NCBI GenBank assembly: GCA_001695595.3
Contig: MBPM02000036.1
Span: forward strand, 558,001 to 622,000
From: Plasmopara viticola
Lineage: Eukaryota > Oomycota > Peronosporomycetes > Peronosporales > Peronosporaceae
DNA: 64,000 nucleotides
Reading direction: 5' to 3'
The notes beneath the pieces were generated by a model. That model made no database searches and had not been told where the DNA came from. It saw only the letters and a list, made by a program, of their open reading frames with translations. The position numbers and the translations under genes are program-made. Shown here one piece after another: positions 49,557 through 61,000 of this stretch. The stretch's first letter is position 1; every line of letters begins with the position of its first letter.

Positions 49557-51197
49557 ATGCGCGTACTCATCTTCGTACGTACTGCCATCATTTTCTTTTT
49601 TAATGTTAGCACTTGTTATGGCACTACCTCGAATATAAGACGCGACGACAAAGACAAGTCCTCGTTTAATGACACGAACGAGGAGGCGAGAGGAAATGAA
49701 TTGGTGGATTATCTTAGTCAACCGGCTGTGCACATGATTGACCAAAATCTCGAAAATGCCATGGAGATTCATGAGTTAACGCGCAAATTAGAAAACGAGC
49801 TCATGCGTCAAAGGCGGGTAGATTTAAAGGAGATAACGAGACATGCACGTTGGCGTGATATGGAACATAAAGTCTCCGAATGGTTGAAGGAACCACGAGT
49901 CCACCCGAAGGATGTGTTTATGTTTTTGAACCTTCAAAGCATCTTTCATCGAGGCATGGACCCAGTCACATTGGGTCACGACCCGACGCTTCTTGTGTGG
50001 TTTTACTATATTGATCGTTATAGGACTAAGTACACCATGGGTTCAAATAACGCACCATTTAACAACAAGGAGCTCTTATATTTATTGGCCGAACACTTTC
50101 AGCCACGACCAAGTTCAAAACTGACGTTTCCGCTTCATGACCCATCCGTGTATGATCCGTATTCACAAGCCGTGACACTATTTGACTATTATCGACGCAA
50201 AGAGGTTTTCACGCAATTTGCTGAGGATATGCTGACGTATATGGTCACGAATTCAATTACCAAGGATTTTGTGCTTAAGGAATGGCTTCTACACAAGGAA
50301 TCACCAAAATTCATGTTCTATCTCTTGAGGCTCAATGAAGAACATGCTTTAATTGGAATTGACGATTTGACTCTGTTTACTGCGTGGCTAGAATACGTGA
50401 AAATGTACTGGAAGGTGGAAAAATGGAAATTTCACCTTGGCAGCTTTATTTTTTTCATACTGCCAAAGATGTCATTGCCACGTGCCAAGGTCATGTTCGA
50501 TTCCAATGCGCTCGAGAACGTGTTGGGAGATGTAAATGACTATGGTCAAAGCCTTGCAGCGAAAGCGCGTAAATCGTGGCACCAATACCCTGAACTTGAG
50601 TTTAGACGCTTGAAAATTCTTAACAAGAAGATTACGCCGGATAAATCTGTAGCTTTCGCCAATGGGATTGCGACTGTCGCTTTCTACGCGAAATGGAGGC
50701 CATTTAATGGCGATCAGATGTATGATTTGTTGAATTCAGAGCATTCGTTTGATGAAGTGGTCAATCTGTTTCGAGATCTCGAGCTAGCAGCACAGCACAT
50801 TGGTTCTTTGAATGAAGGGCAGCGCATCGACGTCCAGAATTATGCACACTCTATGGTGCAGTACCTGGCTGATCCTTCATCCATGTTACATCTTCCAGAT
50901 CGTGACAAGCATCCCGAAGTTACTTTGAATGAGCTTATTACTCAACATGCTGATGTTTCGGTATTCAAGCAGTGGTTTCCAGCTTCTGTGGCGTATTATC
51001 GGCGTATGGAAAAGAGACAAGTTGGAGGTGCCATTTACTGTGTCATACGATTATTACATAAGAAATTGCCATATACAGGGGATTCGAGCATTTCGTGGCT
51101 GACAATAGTTGGAGAATTACAGAATGACGACGCGCGTATTAAACCAGCTTTTGAATCGGTGCAGCACATGGTCAGGGTGTTGGATAAATCCGATTGA
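49557..51197 (+). CDS. Secreted WY/LWY-type effector protein (no canonical RXLR), intact
   Basis: This is a 546-residue intronless protein. Residues 1-22 form a signal peptide (MRVLIFVRTAIIFFFNVSTC). No RXLR follows; NIRRDD (26-31) and NEEAR (41-45) may be worn RXLR and dEER equivalents. Two LWY-like helical modules are visible: SEWLKEPRVHPKDVFMFLNL...LLVWFYYIDRY (about 107-155) and KEWLLHKESPKFMFYLLRL...LFTAWLEYVKMY (about 241-284). Further Trp/Tyr-rich helices lie to residue ~520. Family knowledge: such proteins are secreted by oomycetes and act in or around plant cells. The host target here is unknown. The frame is open farther upstream (49,425), but that has no ATG and would bury the signal peptide, so the ATG with the conserved leader is chosen. 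Paralogues lie at 56,338-58,001 (pseudogene) and 5,705-6,160 (fragment). Confidence 0.85.
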   Translation: MRVLIFVRTAIIFFFNVSTCYGTTSNIRRDDKDKSSFNDTNEEARGNELVDYLSQPAVHMIDQNLENAMEIHELTRKLENELMRQRRVDLKEITRHARWRDMEHKVSEWLKEPRVHPKDVFMFLNLQSIFHRGMDPVTLGHDPTLLVWFYYIDRYRTKYTMGSNNAPFNNKELLYLLAEHFQPRPSSKLTFPLHDPSVYDPYSQAVTLFDYYRRKEVFTQFAEDMLTYMVTNSITKDFVLKEWLLHKESPKFMFYLLRLNEEHALIGIDDLTLFTAWLEYVKMYWKVEKWKFHLGSFIFFILPKMSLPRAKVMFDSNALENVLGDVNDYGQSLAAKARKSWHQYPELEFRRLKILNKKITPDKSVAFANGIATVAFYAKWRPFNGDQMYDLLNSEHSFDEVVNLFRDLELAAQHIGSLNEGQRIDVQNYAHSMVQYLADPSSMLHLPDRDKHPEVTLNELITQHADVSVFKQWFPASVAYYRRMEKRQVGGAIYCVIRLLHKKLPYTGDSSISWLTIVGELQNDDARIKPAFESVQHMVRVLDKSD

Positions 51198-51266
51198 AGA
51201 CTAGGATTATCGAGGTGAACTGTCCCATGTATCGCCGTCTCTTTGTGGCCTATAATGCCAGTCTTC

Positions 51267-51272
51267 AATAAA
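51267..51272 (+). terminator. Poly(A) signal of the effector gene
   Basis: AATAAA lies 70 bases after the stop codon, a normal position for the cleavage signal. Confidence 0.6.
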
Positions 51273-51279
51273 AATTCAT

Positions 51280-52371
51280 TACTTTTTTCAAGAATGGTTG
51301 TTGGAGTTTGTGCTCGATATGTTTTTCTCTGCTGCTTTGCATAAGCAAAGTACACATGTAGCGGATTAATACAAACATCGACTCAACACTTAAAAGTACT
51401 ACATCTTTTTCTTCGGCTGATTCTTGCGCTGCGTGCCTGATCCTTGCGCTGCTGTCGACTATCTCGATTCTGAGAAAAAAACTACTTTCAGCCGATGCAT
51501 TAATACTTTTTTTTGCTGTACCTCTTATAATTTGATGCAGTCCGCGCATTATCAACACGTAACGTAGTGAGATTCAAACCATCATTTACTTAAATGGCCG
51601 TTAAAAATGTCAAGGTCTTACCGTGTTATAAATGACAGGTCTTGGTTTGGAGGTTGCTGGTGACTGTATCGCTACCGCTTCTCTAATGAGCTCGGAAGTG
51701 AAGGATTTGTGCCCACTATGTATCCAACTAAGGATTTGCGCGCTTACACGAAAAAAATCAGAATACAGTGAGAACTCTAAGGTAGTGATGGTGCAAGAGC
51801 TATCTTTTGATAGATAATGCCGTCATTACGCGCCAACATGAAAGGGTGTAGGCCATTGAAGTAAAGTCGGCGACGAATTCTGTCAATGCATCCGCAAGAA
51901 CGTTGAGGTCTTTCATTACGTGCGATAAGAGGAAAAGTATTATAAGTAGAGTGTTGCCTCTGGCATTACGGTCGCAGTTCTTGCGGTAAGTGGTGTCCGG
52001 TAAATGCGTATATTGTAGTTTGAGCTAAAACATTGATTTATATATCGTGAACGTCTTAGGCAAGACTCTTTAGAGCCACACTAGCGCGCGATGTGAAAGG
52101 GGTAGAGATAGCCAATTACATCCATTCTTTTTGCAGCGTCGACAAGAAGGCTATTAATTAGGTAGACGAGAAAGAATAACAACATCCAGGAATAACGCAT
52201 GATTTTCGAATTAATTGCATTTGATAAGCACTAAAATTTAACGAGCTTGTTTTACCAGCCTCAACAATTCTCATACCACACAATTGAATTTATTTAAGGT
52301 TGAAGTCTCCGTTTATATCAAGTATTAGAAGCTGACGCTGCTATGTAAAAATACATTTACGATAATCGCTA
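51280..52371 (+). repeat. Downstream flank of the intact effector
   Basis: Sequence around 51,330-51,490 (TACAAACATCGACTCAACACTTAAA, then TGCGCTGCTGTCGACT) resembles 6,690-6,830 and 58,575-58,710, downstream of the other effector copies. 52,020-52,170 resembles 5,150-5,300 and 55,500-55,670. No gene is seen. The 61-codon frame at 51,632-51,817 has no recognisable features. Confidence 0.55.
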
Positions 52372-52387
52372 CACCAATGACCGTATT

Positions 52388-53525
52388 TTCGGAAAAGGTT
52401 GGGGTGACGCCCTCCTTCCAAGCGCGGGGGCTAAATGCTCGCGCGCTTCGGGCAGGTGCTCTCGGGCATCTGCAAGTCTCTAACGAGTCTCACCCTCGAC
52501 GCGACGGTCTCCAGCACCAGGCCAAACCCCCTTCCACGCCCTTAACCGCGCCAACCGCATCCGGATTGGCTCCTTTAATGTGAAACTCTAGGTTCGAAGC
52601 GCAAAAAGTACGAAACACTCTCCGAAGATCTCCGGCGCTACCGCGTCGATGTCCTTGGCCTCCGAGAAACCAAGATCTACGATAGAGGTGAGCACCGCAT
52701 TGATGACTTCCTTCTAACCCTGAAAAAAAAAAAAAAACGAAGCCAAGACCGAAGTCACCGAAATCCGCCGCCACTGCAACCCGTCGGGCGCCACTCGACA
52801 CGCCCGAGCCCGAGAAGAAACCTGGCGCCACACTAAGAAGCTCGGAACATTCCTCGGCGATATTGAAGATTTATCCCGACGCAAGTCCCTGGCCACCCTC
52901 GCGCTTCACCGCCTCTGGTTCGTCTGGCTCCGCCCCACGCTAATCTCACCCAAGACCCGCATTCGATGGTACAACACCTACGTTCTACCGATTCTGCTGT
53001 ACAACTGCGCCACCTGGGCTCTTGCCATGTCAGAGCTCCACGGCCTCGAGAGTTGCCATCGCCGCCAGCTTCGCTACGCTCTTGGCTATCGCTACCCCCG
53101 ACACATTTCGAATGCAAGACTACGACCTCTGTGATGAGCGGCCGCTGAGACTACGACTGACACAAGCTCGCTGGCGCCTGTTTGGCCATGTACTTCGCCG
53201 CAATCCCGACATTCCAGCTAACCTCTTCTCCACCGCAGCAAAATGGCGCGGACGTCCCCGCACCACGCTCCCCTCAACACTCGACCACAACCTTGTTTCC
53301 CGTGGCTCCGGCTTTCGACTCCGGATAGCACAAGACCTCGAAGTGGTACGTACCCTTGCACAAGACCGAAAGAAATGGAAGACCCTCACGACCTCGGTGC
53401 TGGCTGCACTGCCCGCCGAACGAACTCGACGTATGCGGACACCACTCTATGCCGTGGACTAGCCAGACTGAGCCTAGCACGTGCATAACTTGGCAACGCG
53501 ATAACGTAATACAATACAATACAAT
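52388..53525 (+). mobile_element. LINE (non-LTR retrotransposon), internally deleted, inserted in the pogo terminal repeat
   Basis: GC-rich sequence unlike its surroundings. The 5' part carries the start of an endonuclease domain (IRIGSFNV, then YRVDVLGLRETKIYD, about 52,550-52,690). After an A15 run at 52,723-52,737 comes the C-terminal part of a LINE reverse transcriptase protein (KKLGTFLGDIEDL, LLYNCATWAL, HRRQLRYALG, RWRLFGHVLRR; about 52,830-53,215). It ends in an AATAC tail (53,508-53,525). The RT core between is missing. Stops and frameshifts occur. CAATGACCGTATT before the element (52,375-52,387) recurs after it (53,522-53,534), giving a target-site duplication of up to 13 bases. Confidence 0.85.
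53508..53525 (+). repeat. LINE 3' microsatellite tail
   Basis: About 3.6 units of AATAC in place of a poly(A) tail, as in several LINE clades such as RTE. Confidence 0.7.
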
Positions 53526-53839
53526 ACAATGACCGTATTAGTGCGGACCACACTATTTCTCAACCTCCCATTTTTGGGTCGCTCACAGGTATTATTGTGG
53601 ACCACACTATTACTGAATCCACACTGATTATGCGCTTGGAGAAATAGTATGGACCGCACCAATTCTGAATACGGAGAATTAGTGCGAATTCATAGTGACC
53701 GAAACAGCGCATCAGGTACCAAATGAATTGGTTACACGATTCAAAGCCCGGGGGCTGGAACTGGAGTACCATCGTAGTGGATGCAATATTTGCCAATAAT
53801 TCGTTGCAGTTCCGGCGTCAATTGCGATTCGTGCCGACG

Positions 53840-54297
53840 ACCAGTCGCCGTTTTTGATCATGCGCATCTTTTCGGCCTCCCACAATCGGGTTTATTCGTC
53901 CTTCATTTTTGAGATGACGAAAGAGTCAGCAGGCTGAACAAGATCGGTCGCGCAGGGTGGAAATTAGCGCAGTTCAGTGTTGGTCTTCTAGAGAATATCG
54001 CGTAATACTGGACTGGCGTTGTGGCCGCCACAGTTGTCCCATACCTTGTGACTTTGGTATGATTGGCCTGAATTTAGTGTCGATGCCAATATCATTGTTT
54101 CAAGGAGACAACTCAACATACCTTGTAGTTTCGCGGACCTCTGAGGGAGCCTTGGCGATCGCTCGAAGGACTACGCCTTGTTCACCTTTCTGGTCGGCAT
54201 CGGTAGTCATCCAATTGATCACAGTGACCCGCAACGATATCGATACGACCTGTTGAACCTTGCGCTTGCGCTTGTTGGCGATCTGATCATCCTGCAC
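53840..54297 (-). pseudogene. pogo-like transposase relic
   Basis: On the minus strand an N-terminal piece (KRKRKVQQVVSISLR, VINWMTTDADQKGEQGVV, about 54,297-54,100) has the form of the DNA-binding head of oomycete pogo-type transposases. It is followed by DNCGGHNASPVLRDIL (54,038-53,990) and DLVQPADSFVISKMKDE (53,946-53,896), which belong to the DDE catalytic domain. The part between head and DNCGGHN, holding the first catalytic Asp, is deleted. A stop (TAA) and frameshifts also occur. An acidic frame upstream (54,539-54,219) may be the start of the protein. Confidence 0.75.
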
Positions 54298-54651
54298 GTG
54301 ATTCTCATCTTCATCCTTTTCTTCCTCCGTTCAACATCTTCGTCATCACCAAGTTTCTCGTCATCGTCATCGACTGCTGAGACATTAGCGCCGGCAGCAC
54401 GTGCGAAAGCAGCGATAGTCGGCGATGGAGAGCTGAGCGCCTCGACACTGGTCAAAACCACCATAATACCAGTCCAGACCAGTCGGTTTCTTGTACTGTA
54501 GTCGTCTAGGATTATGTAAAGTCCGTTCGGAGTCCGCACTATTTCTCATCCTCCCAAGTCGCCAAATTCACGGTACATATATTAGTGTGGACCGCACTAA
54601 TTATCAATCCACACTAATTCTCAATCCGCACTAATTGCGGTCATCAGTGTA

Positions 54652-54790
54652 GTGTATTTTATCCGTCAAATGCTCGTCGACGTACATATTCAAAATACTC
54701 ATCTTAGGCCTCATATTCCAGCTACTTATATAATTTTTCTACTGGTTGGGTCACTGTCTTGGTCTGTGAAACCTATCTCGCCGCAACAAT
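54652..54790 (+). repeat. Effector-unit flank resumed after the pogo element
   Basis: TCAAATGCTCGTCGACGTACA onward resembles 5,518-5,680. In E1 the equivalent leads straight into the effector fragment. Here it leads into a Gypsy integrase relic. Confidence 0.5.
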
Positions 54791-55270
54791 GCTGGCCGTA
54801 TACCAAAAATACTACTGGTAAAAAATGACGAAGTACATCTAGCGCTATGTCAACACATGCGAAGTGCGTTAGCACAACCAGGCTAGACACTTCAAACCGC
54901 CAGAATTACTTCTATCTCTGGATGTACCAAGAGGCAGATGGGACGACATTGCGATCGATTTCCTTGTGTCTATACCGAAAACCGATTGGGTTATAATGCC
55001 GTCATGATGATTGTTGATTGCCTAACGAAAAAGGGCCATGTTCATCGCTACGAAGACAATGGACAATACTGCAGAAATCACGAAGGTCTTCATGAAGAAA
55101 TTTAGAAGGACCATGGCATACCGAAGATTATTGTGTCCGATCGAGACACCAAGTTCACATCCAAGATATGGCAAGCAATCGTGTCTGCTTTGGGAACGCA
55201 ACATAATTTGATTTCGGCCTCTAGGCAACAAACGGATGAGCAAACGAAGAATACCACCATTTTTTTGGGA
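54780..55270 (+). pseudogene. Decayed Ty3/Gypsy integrase
   Basis: The plus strand shows YYW and then KMTKYI (54,810-54,840), RYVNTCEV from the zinc-binding region, LSLDVPRGRWDDIAIDFLVS (54,918-54,970) with the first catalytic Asp, and GYNAVMMIVDCLTKK. It then shows FIATKTMDNTAEITKVFMKK in a second frame and IIVSDRDTKFTSKIWQAIV (55,130-55,180) with the second Asp. The catalytic Glu region is lost. Stops and at least two frameshifts are present. It has no adjoining Gypsy RT, and the RNase H relics elsewhere belong to other fragments. Confidence 0.85.
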
Positions 55271-56300
55271 TTACCTCCTAAATAGCACCAAACTTTAATT
55301 TAGATGACTTTTTCTATTTGGCTGCGACAGCCAATTATTGTAATCACATGTAAACCCGCATCTTTGTATTCACTCTTGAGTACACCTGGGTACTGATGGC
55401 GATTGAAAAGGAAAAGCTATATAGCCTTTTTTAATGCTGCAGAATAACTGTAGAGCGATCCATCTAATTTTACATTTAAGTCAAAAGGCTAACCCTGGCT
55501 GATAGATTGATGTGTGTATCATTAATCAGAGGAAATACAATCCTCACGTTCATCTTGAGTTAGTCTACTTAGGGCCACACCAGCACGCAAAGTGTAAGGG
55601 ATATAACCCCCCTTGTCAACTTTTACCGCAGTGTCGGCAAGAATAGATGAAGTACATAAGGATCACCTGTCTGTGTTGACTTGTTCTCTAATACACATAT
55701 TACATAGATAAGTTAAACATAATGGTAACCGTACTTGTTGAGAGGCAGCGACGAAGCTTAAGTTAGGATACAAGTCAGCGTTAAGGTATTTTCCACCTAC
55801 GTAACTAGTCGTTAGAGCATATTGTCGGACGACCACAGGTGATTTTGTGCGCTCTTTCTACAAGAAGTTGCTACTAGAATGGCAAATGTATCAGATTTAA
55901 TGCGCGTAGTTGGTAAGGCGTCATTGGTATACAATTATCACGATGTTACTGGTGTACACAGACTTTTATGTAGACTGCGTACGAGGAAGAGTCTAAACTG
56001 ACTAGTCTTTTATTGATTACCTTTGTTGAACTTGATAAATGCAGTTACCATTGACGAACACCTATAGATTATTTCCGCTTCCTACTGGTTTTCTAATCAA
56101 ATTAAATATGTAACACTTTAGCAGCTTGATACTACAAGATCATAGACACGATCGATGCAAACATTGAGTGAGCACTAGATGATTGATATAAGAGGACGTG
56201 TTCCACCTATCTGTGTAATAAGGCGCTGTACGTGCAGCCTCGTCCTTCTCGCTATCTGGTCGCAAGGTTTTGTACCTGTTGCCTAATCCAAGCATTTCGC
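55271..56300 (+). repeat. Upstream flank of effector unit E3
   Basis: 55,500-55,670 resembles 52,020-52,170 and 5,150-5,300. 55,725-55,850 resembles 48,890-49,020. 56,225-56,300 (CAGCCTCGTCCTTCTCGCTATCTGGTCGCA and on) resembles 49,450-49,510. No gene is present before the effector pseudogene. Confidence 0.6.
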
Positions 56301-56337
56301 CTTCCTCACTTCGTATTGCAACGTCTCAAGACCAATC

Positions 56338-58001
56338 ATGCGTGCACTCATTTTCGTACGCATTGCTATCCTTATTCTTGTAAATGTCGGCGCTTGTTTT
56401 GGTATTGCCTCCCATACACGACGCAATGAGGTGGCGGGCACAAAAGACGCCTCGGAAGCTGCAGCTACGAACGACACGATCCCAACAACAGCATAAACCA
56501 TCGATGAGGCACATGGAAATGCCACATCCTTTTTTCGATGAAGCGAGAGTACCTAAAGTGGTGAATTTTGTTAGTTGATGGTGTGTGCGCATGGTTTATC
56601 CGAATTTGAAAAATGTCACGACAACTGGGACATTATCAAGCAAGGTAAGGAAAGCAAAGTGTCAGAAGGATACTTCTCAGATGGTGAGAGAAGATATTCG
56701 TTGGCAATTAATGGAAAAGGAAGCGGATGGTTCGTTGCAGAAAGGTATCTACCCAAAGACTGTTTTTTGTACTCATAGCTTGATACTGTCATTTATGAAG
56801 GCACGGAGTAAGTCACGATGAAGTACGACACCAAACTTGATTTACTGAGTAACAAAAGTACAAGCTAACGAACAGCACGGGTTCGAATTAACAGCATTTA
56901 ACAAGGAGCTTTTGGAATTTCTGGCCAAGCACATACGGCTACGAGATGGTTTAAAACTGACGCTCACGCTTCACGATACATCACTCTTCCATTCGTATGT
57001 ACCAGTGGTGTCACTGTTTGATTTTTTTTATTGGAACGAGCCGGGTATGAATCTGTTTGCTGCGAATATGCTGGCGTCTATGCTGGCGGACTCAATCACC
57101 GAGATCTTGTGCTTGATAAATGGCTCCGAAAGAAAAATTAATCAGAAAGAATTTTCGGATATTTGCTTCTCGGAGAAAACGTTGATCTGATTGGTACCGA
57201 CGACGTGACTTTGCTGCGTGGCTGAAGTACGACAAAACGTGCTTGAATTCAGGCGTTCTGGACTTTGACATTGGTCTCTTCTTTGAACAGCAACGCCACG
57301 TGCGGAGGTAATGTTTGAGTCCAATGCAGTTGAGAACGTGTTGGGGGATGTGGAATACCAGACTGTGAACCTTGCAGCGCACGCGCGAGGCATATGGCAG
57401 CGGTCCCTCAAGTCTTGTTCCATTTCTGGCACCTTTTTGACAAGAAAATTACATCGGCTACTTCGATTGCTTTCGTGGAAGTTGTTAAGTGTATTGCTTT
57501 GTATGTGGAATCTAAGCCATTTATGGCGATTCAGTATTTGCTTTGCAAAATGTATGGAAATCGTTTGATAAAGTGGTCAGTCTATTGCAAAGCTTGGACG
57601 AGCCGACAGCATTAACTTTTTGCGGCCATATGAGCTCTCAATCGTAAAATATTATGCACACAGTATGGTGCAGTACCTCTTCGATTCCTCACCCAAGTTA
57701 CGACTTCACGGGCATCCCCGAAATCCTTTTTGATGACCTTATTGCTCGCAATTCTGAAATGTCGGTTATCAAGAATTGGTTTTCAGCTTCCGTGGCGTAT
57801 TAACAGCGTGTGGAAAATAGAATTGTTGACGAAGCCAATGTCAATTTAATACTTTTCACGCAGAAAAAAATGCCGAATACAAAAAATCGGCGCCTTTCGC
57901 GGCTGACGATAGTTGAAGACTTGCGGAATGAAGACTCCCATATTGAATCAGCTTTCAAATTGCTGCAACACAGGGCCAGAGAGCAGAAAAGATCCCGTTG
58001 A
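56338..58001 (+). pseudogene. Paralogue of the intact effector, disrupted
   Basis: It starts at an ATG in the same leader context as the intact gene. The signal peptide (MRALIFVRIAILILVNVGAC) is intact and the frame runs 52 codons to a TAA at about 56,494. Beyond this, pieces matching the intact protein appear in shifting frames: KLTLTLHDTSLFHSYVPVVS (about 56,955-57,015), LFAANMLASMLADSIT (57,055-57,102), MFESNAVENVLGD (57,311-57,349), ASVAY and WLTIVxxLxNED near the end (57,790-57,935). Multiple stops and frameshifts make it dead. It keeps the promoter-like TCACTTC. Base changes are spread evenly, so the loss of function looks old. Confidence 0.85.
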
Positions 58002-58009
58002 TTACTAGG

Positions 58010-61000
58010 ATCATCGAGGTAGACCGTCTCGTATGCATGTATCGGTTGCCGGTCTCAAAGTTAAGTAACTAACAGATTTTTAAAGCTTCAGTCTCTATTA
58101 TCAATCACAGTTTCTTGTCAAGTCTTCTCGTCTGTATCTCTCTTTTTTTACCAATTTACTTAGAAGATGAGGTCGTCGACCCGACAAATTAATAGCTAAT
58201 AAAGGTCATCAAAAGTTAAGATTTCTGCAAAAAGAAAAGTGTTGTAACCAATAGGAGAAACACAAGGTTGTAAAATGCTTTCTGCCGTATTGCCGTTACG
58301 ATCGTATAGAACATCATAAAGTAGGCTCTATCAGAACTTCCTTCGAGTAAGATCACAAAGTGGTGACAGCTTTTTTTACTTTCTTTGGCTATCCTACAAC
58401 AAAGAGTTGCATGATCAATCGAGAAAGCTACCCGAATGAAGGAAGTTATACGCCGATATGACTGTGCGTACCACCTGCGTTTTACTTTACGCGTGTAGCG
58501 TGCTGACGTGTTTTAAATAAAAAATGCTAATCACGTTTGTTAAATTTGTGCTCAACTGAATTTTTTTATTGTTGCTTTTATCAGAAGTAACGCATTTATA
58601 CAAGCATTGAGTCAACAATGAACATAAATATACCTGGTTCTTCGGTACAGCGAAGCGGCGCGTACCTGATGCAGTCGAATATTTTCGACTCTTACTGAGA
58701 CAACAAAAGCACTTTTGGCCGCGACGAATTTATACTTATCTCTATTGCTGCAACTAACAATTTGTGCCGTGATGATGCGATCCGAGCAAGCAATAATTAC
58801 GGTGAAGTTGTACAATACGTACGGTTGGTGTTGCGCTTGCACCTGCAATTCATTGGCTTGGATATTTATAAATCAATTTCATGATAGTAATAGATAAAGC
58901 TGCTGATTCTGATATCATAGCGTAGAATCGAATCGCAGTTGCTGAAACAGGCTGTATCAAATGGCAGAGTCATACAGTGCGGAACGCACTTTCTCCCCCA
59001 AGTATGCGGGTCTTGGTTTAAATGTCACTGGTCATTTTGTTCAGTTGGCTCGGCAATGGTAAGCTTTTTGCTCAATCTGTTAGCGACTAAGGCTGTACAT
59101 GCTTACAAGGAGAGAGTACAGAATGCACTTGGTAGTTGCGTTTCAAAACTTGTTATGGCTTAAAACCATTCTTTTAATGCTCCAAACAGTAGTGGCATTA
59201 TCGCTCGAATTTACTACAAAAAGATTGAGGGTTCGAGTATGAACAGATGGTGCAGCACCTTTTATACTATCCAAAATAAAAGTTTCGATACGCAGCCATC
59301 ACTTTTGGTTAATTGGCCACCCCCCCTCCAAATATACACTTAAGATTGATCGGCTTTCATGGCTTCTAGTTGGCTGGACTATGCGGATTCGCGCCACAGC
59401 TAATTGGTAGCCCTTGCCAGTGCAGTCTGGTAAAGTACTTTTGAAAAGTCGTAATATCGATAGGGATTTGATATGCAGCCACCACTGTCGATATCCGACC
59501 GAGAATTAACCGTTCAGAGGCCATGAGAGCCAACCAATCTAAGTGTATTTATGGAGGGGCGGTGATCAATTAACCCAAAGTGGTGGCTGCGAATCAAATC
59601 CCAATAAAAACTCGTATGCCATAAGCATAGTACGGAAAAATTCTACCCACGAAACACGGCGCCCATGGCACCCAAGACAGCTTAGATTATATCGCATCCA
59701 CAACATGATGAAATTCTCACGGTGAACGTGCGCACAAGGCAATTTACGGTAAAGCCCTCAGGAGCATAAGCTCCGTTTTCAAGAATGTAGCTATTTTTCT
59801 TGGCTTAATCGTCAAATCAGCATCCATTTTTGCTGTCGTTCATCTCTCTCTAAACGAGCGGCTCAAGACATTTGCTTCATGGATGCCAAGGACAGCACCA
59901 ACAGATAATTGCGGAACGTACCGCTCTATAGTGATGCTGGTAAGAATGCCTTAGCCATGAGCGCTGAAAGTACATCCTCTTATGCTTTATAGCAGTTCGA
60001 CACAAAACTTTTGAGCGGTACTTTGCTTGCATTCACAGTATTGGCGTCTACCTGATCAGTATAAACCATATTTTGGAGCTGATTGTAGCCTTGGAGAACT
60101 TTGGTAAGAGCTCGAACAGATTTTCTGAAGGGTTTCCGGGCGACAAGATCGACTTGCCACTAAAAACTATTTGTCGTACTTCAGCTGGGTTATGCAAGAT
60201 AGTGGTCACTTGAGCGAATATTTTACAATACTTGGTTTCTCTAATTGTGATTACGAACGCCATTTGATGTCGTTCGCGATGCCGCTGTCTTTAAAAGAGG
60301 ATATCGTTGTATACTGGACGAGCCAGCACCAAACTGCTTTATATAGCATCCAAGATAGCCTACAGCATTCTTAATTTGTTTCGTCTTTGTCGTCAGAGAC
60401 AAAGCCTTTTAATTTCGCTTCAAATATTATAGGCTATGACACTTGCGCACTACTGTGACCCCATTAGAGCGGTCACGAACAAGTCATATCGCTCCAGTCC
60501 AGATAGGTCGATTATGCTCATGAATAAATTGCTATCAAGCATGCATAGGTGAATTACGAAGTGAACTTCACAGCTTCTACAGTTTTTTAGGTTGATTAGA
60601 ATCAAATGCAACACGCTTATCTATCAAGTATACGGTGATTAATTCCAAATCTTTTACGAGCCAAATTAGCGTAATATGCTTACCGACGCGTTTTACGCTA
60701 GCCAACAATAAGTTGGTCGTACTAACAAATTTAAAAGCACTATCACCTAACGAGTGATTGGGCATACCGAAGAGATACTAAAGAGCCTAAGTGCGATTCA
60801 TTCTCGCAGGCGAAAACGCCAAAGTAGAGTAGATCCTTTCTCGACAGCAATAGCAATTTTATTGCGATGGATGAGCAGAACATACCAGATATCGATCCGG
60901 CAGATCCGATGAGTTATTGTTTGAACCGGTTTAGATCTCATTTTTGCTCGACACAATAAGCTTAATTAATCACAAAAAAACTTTTGTTTTTGCTCACTTA

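Larger units (their letters stand above)
52372..54649 (-). mobile_element. pogo-like DNA transposon (internally deleted) with nested LINE
   Basis: The ends are inverted repeats with a TA target duplication on each side (52,370-52,371 and 54,650-54,651). The left end reads CACCAATGACCGTATT, interrupted by the LINE, then AGTGCGGA at 53,535. The reverse-complemented right end reads CACTGATGACCGCAATTAG then TGCGGA. Near both ends, short repeats of TTAGTG(T/C)GGA and TCCACACTAAT recur, as expected for transposase-binding sites. The remaining transposase relic is on the minus strand. The TA duplication and the protein relic agree on the Tc1/mariner-pogo superfamily. Confidence 0.8.

Noticed and set aside
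53120..53462. Protein-coding gene in the GC-rich stretch near 53 kb
   Set aside because: The frame reads as the C-terminal end of a LINE protein (RWRLFGHVLRR) and is followed by the LINE tail. It is not a host gene.
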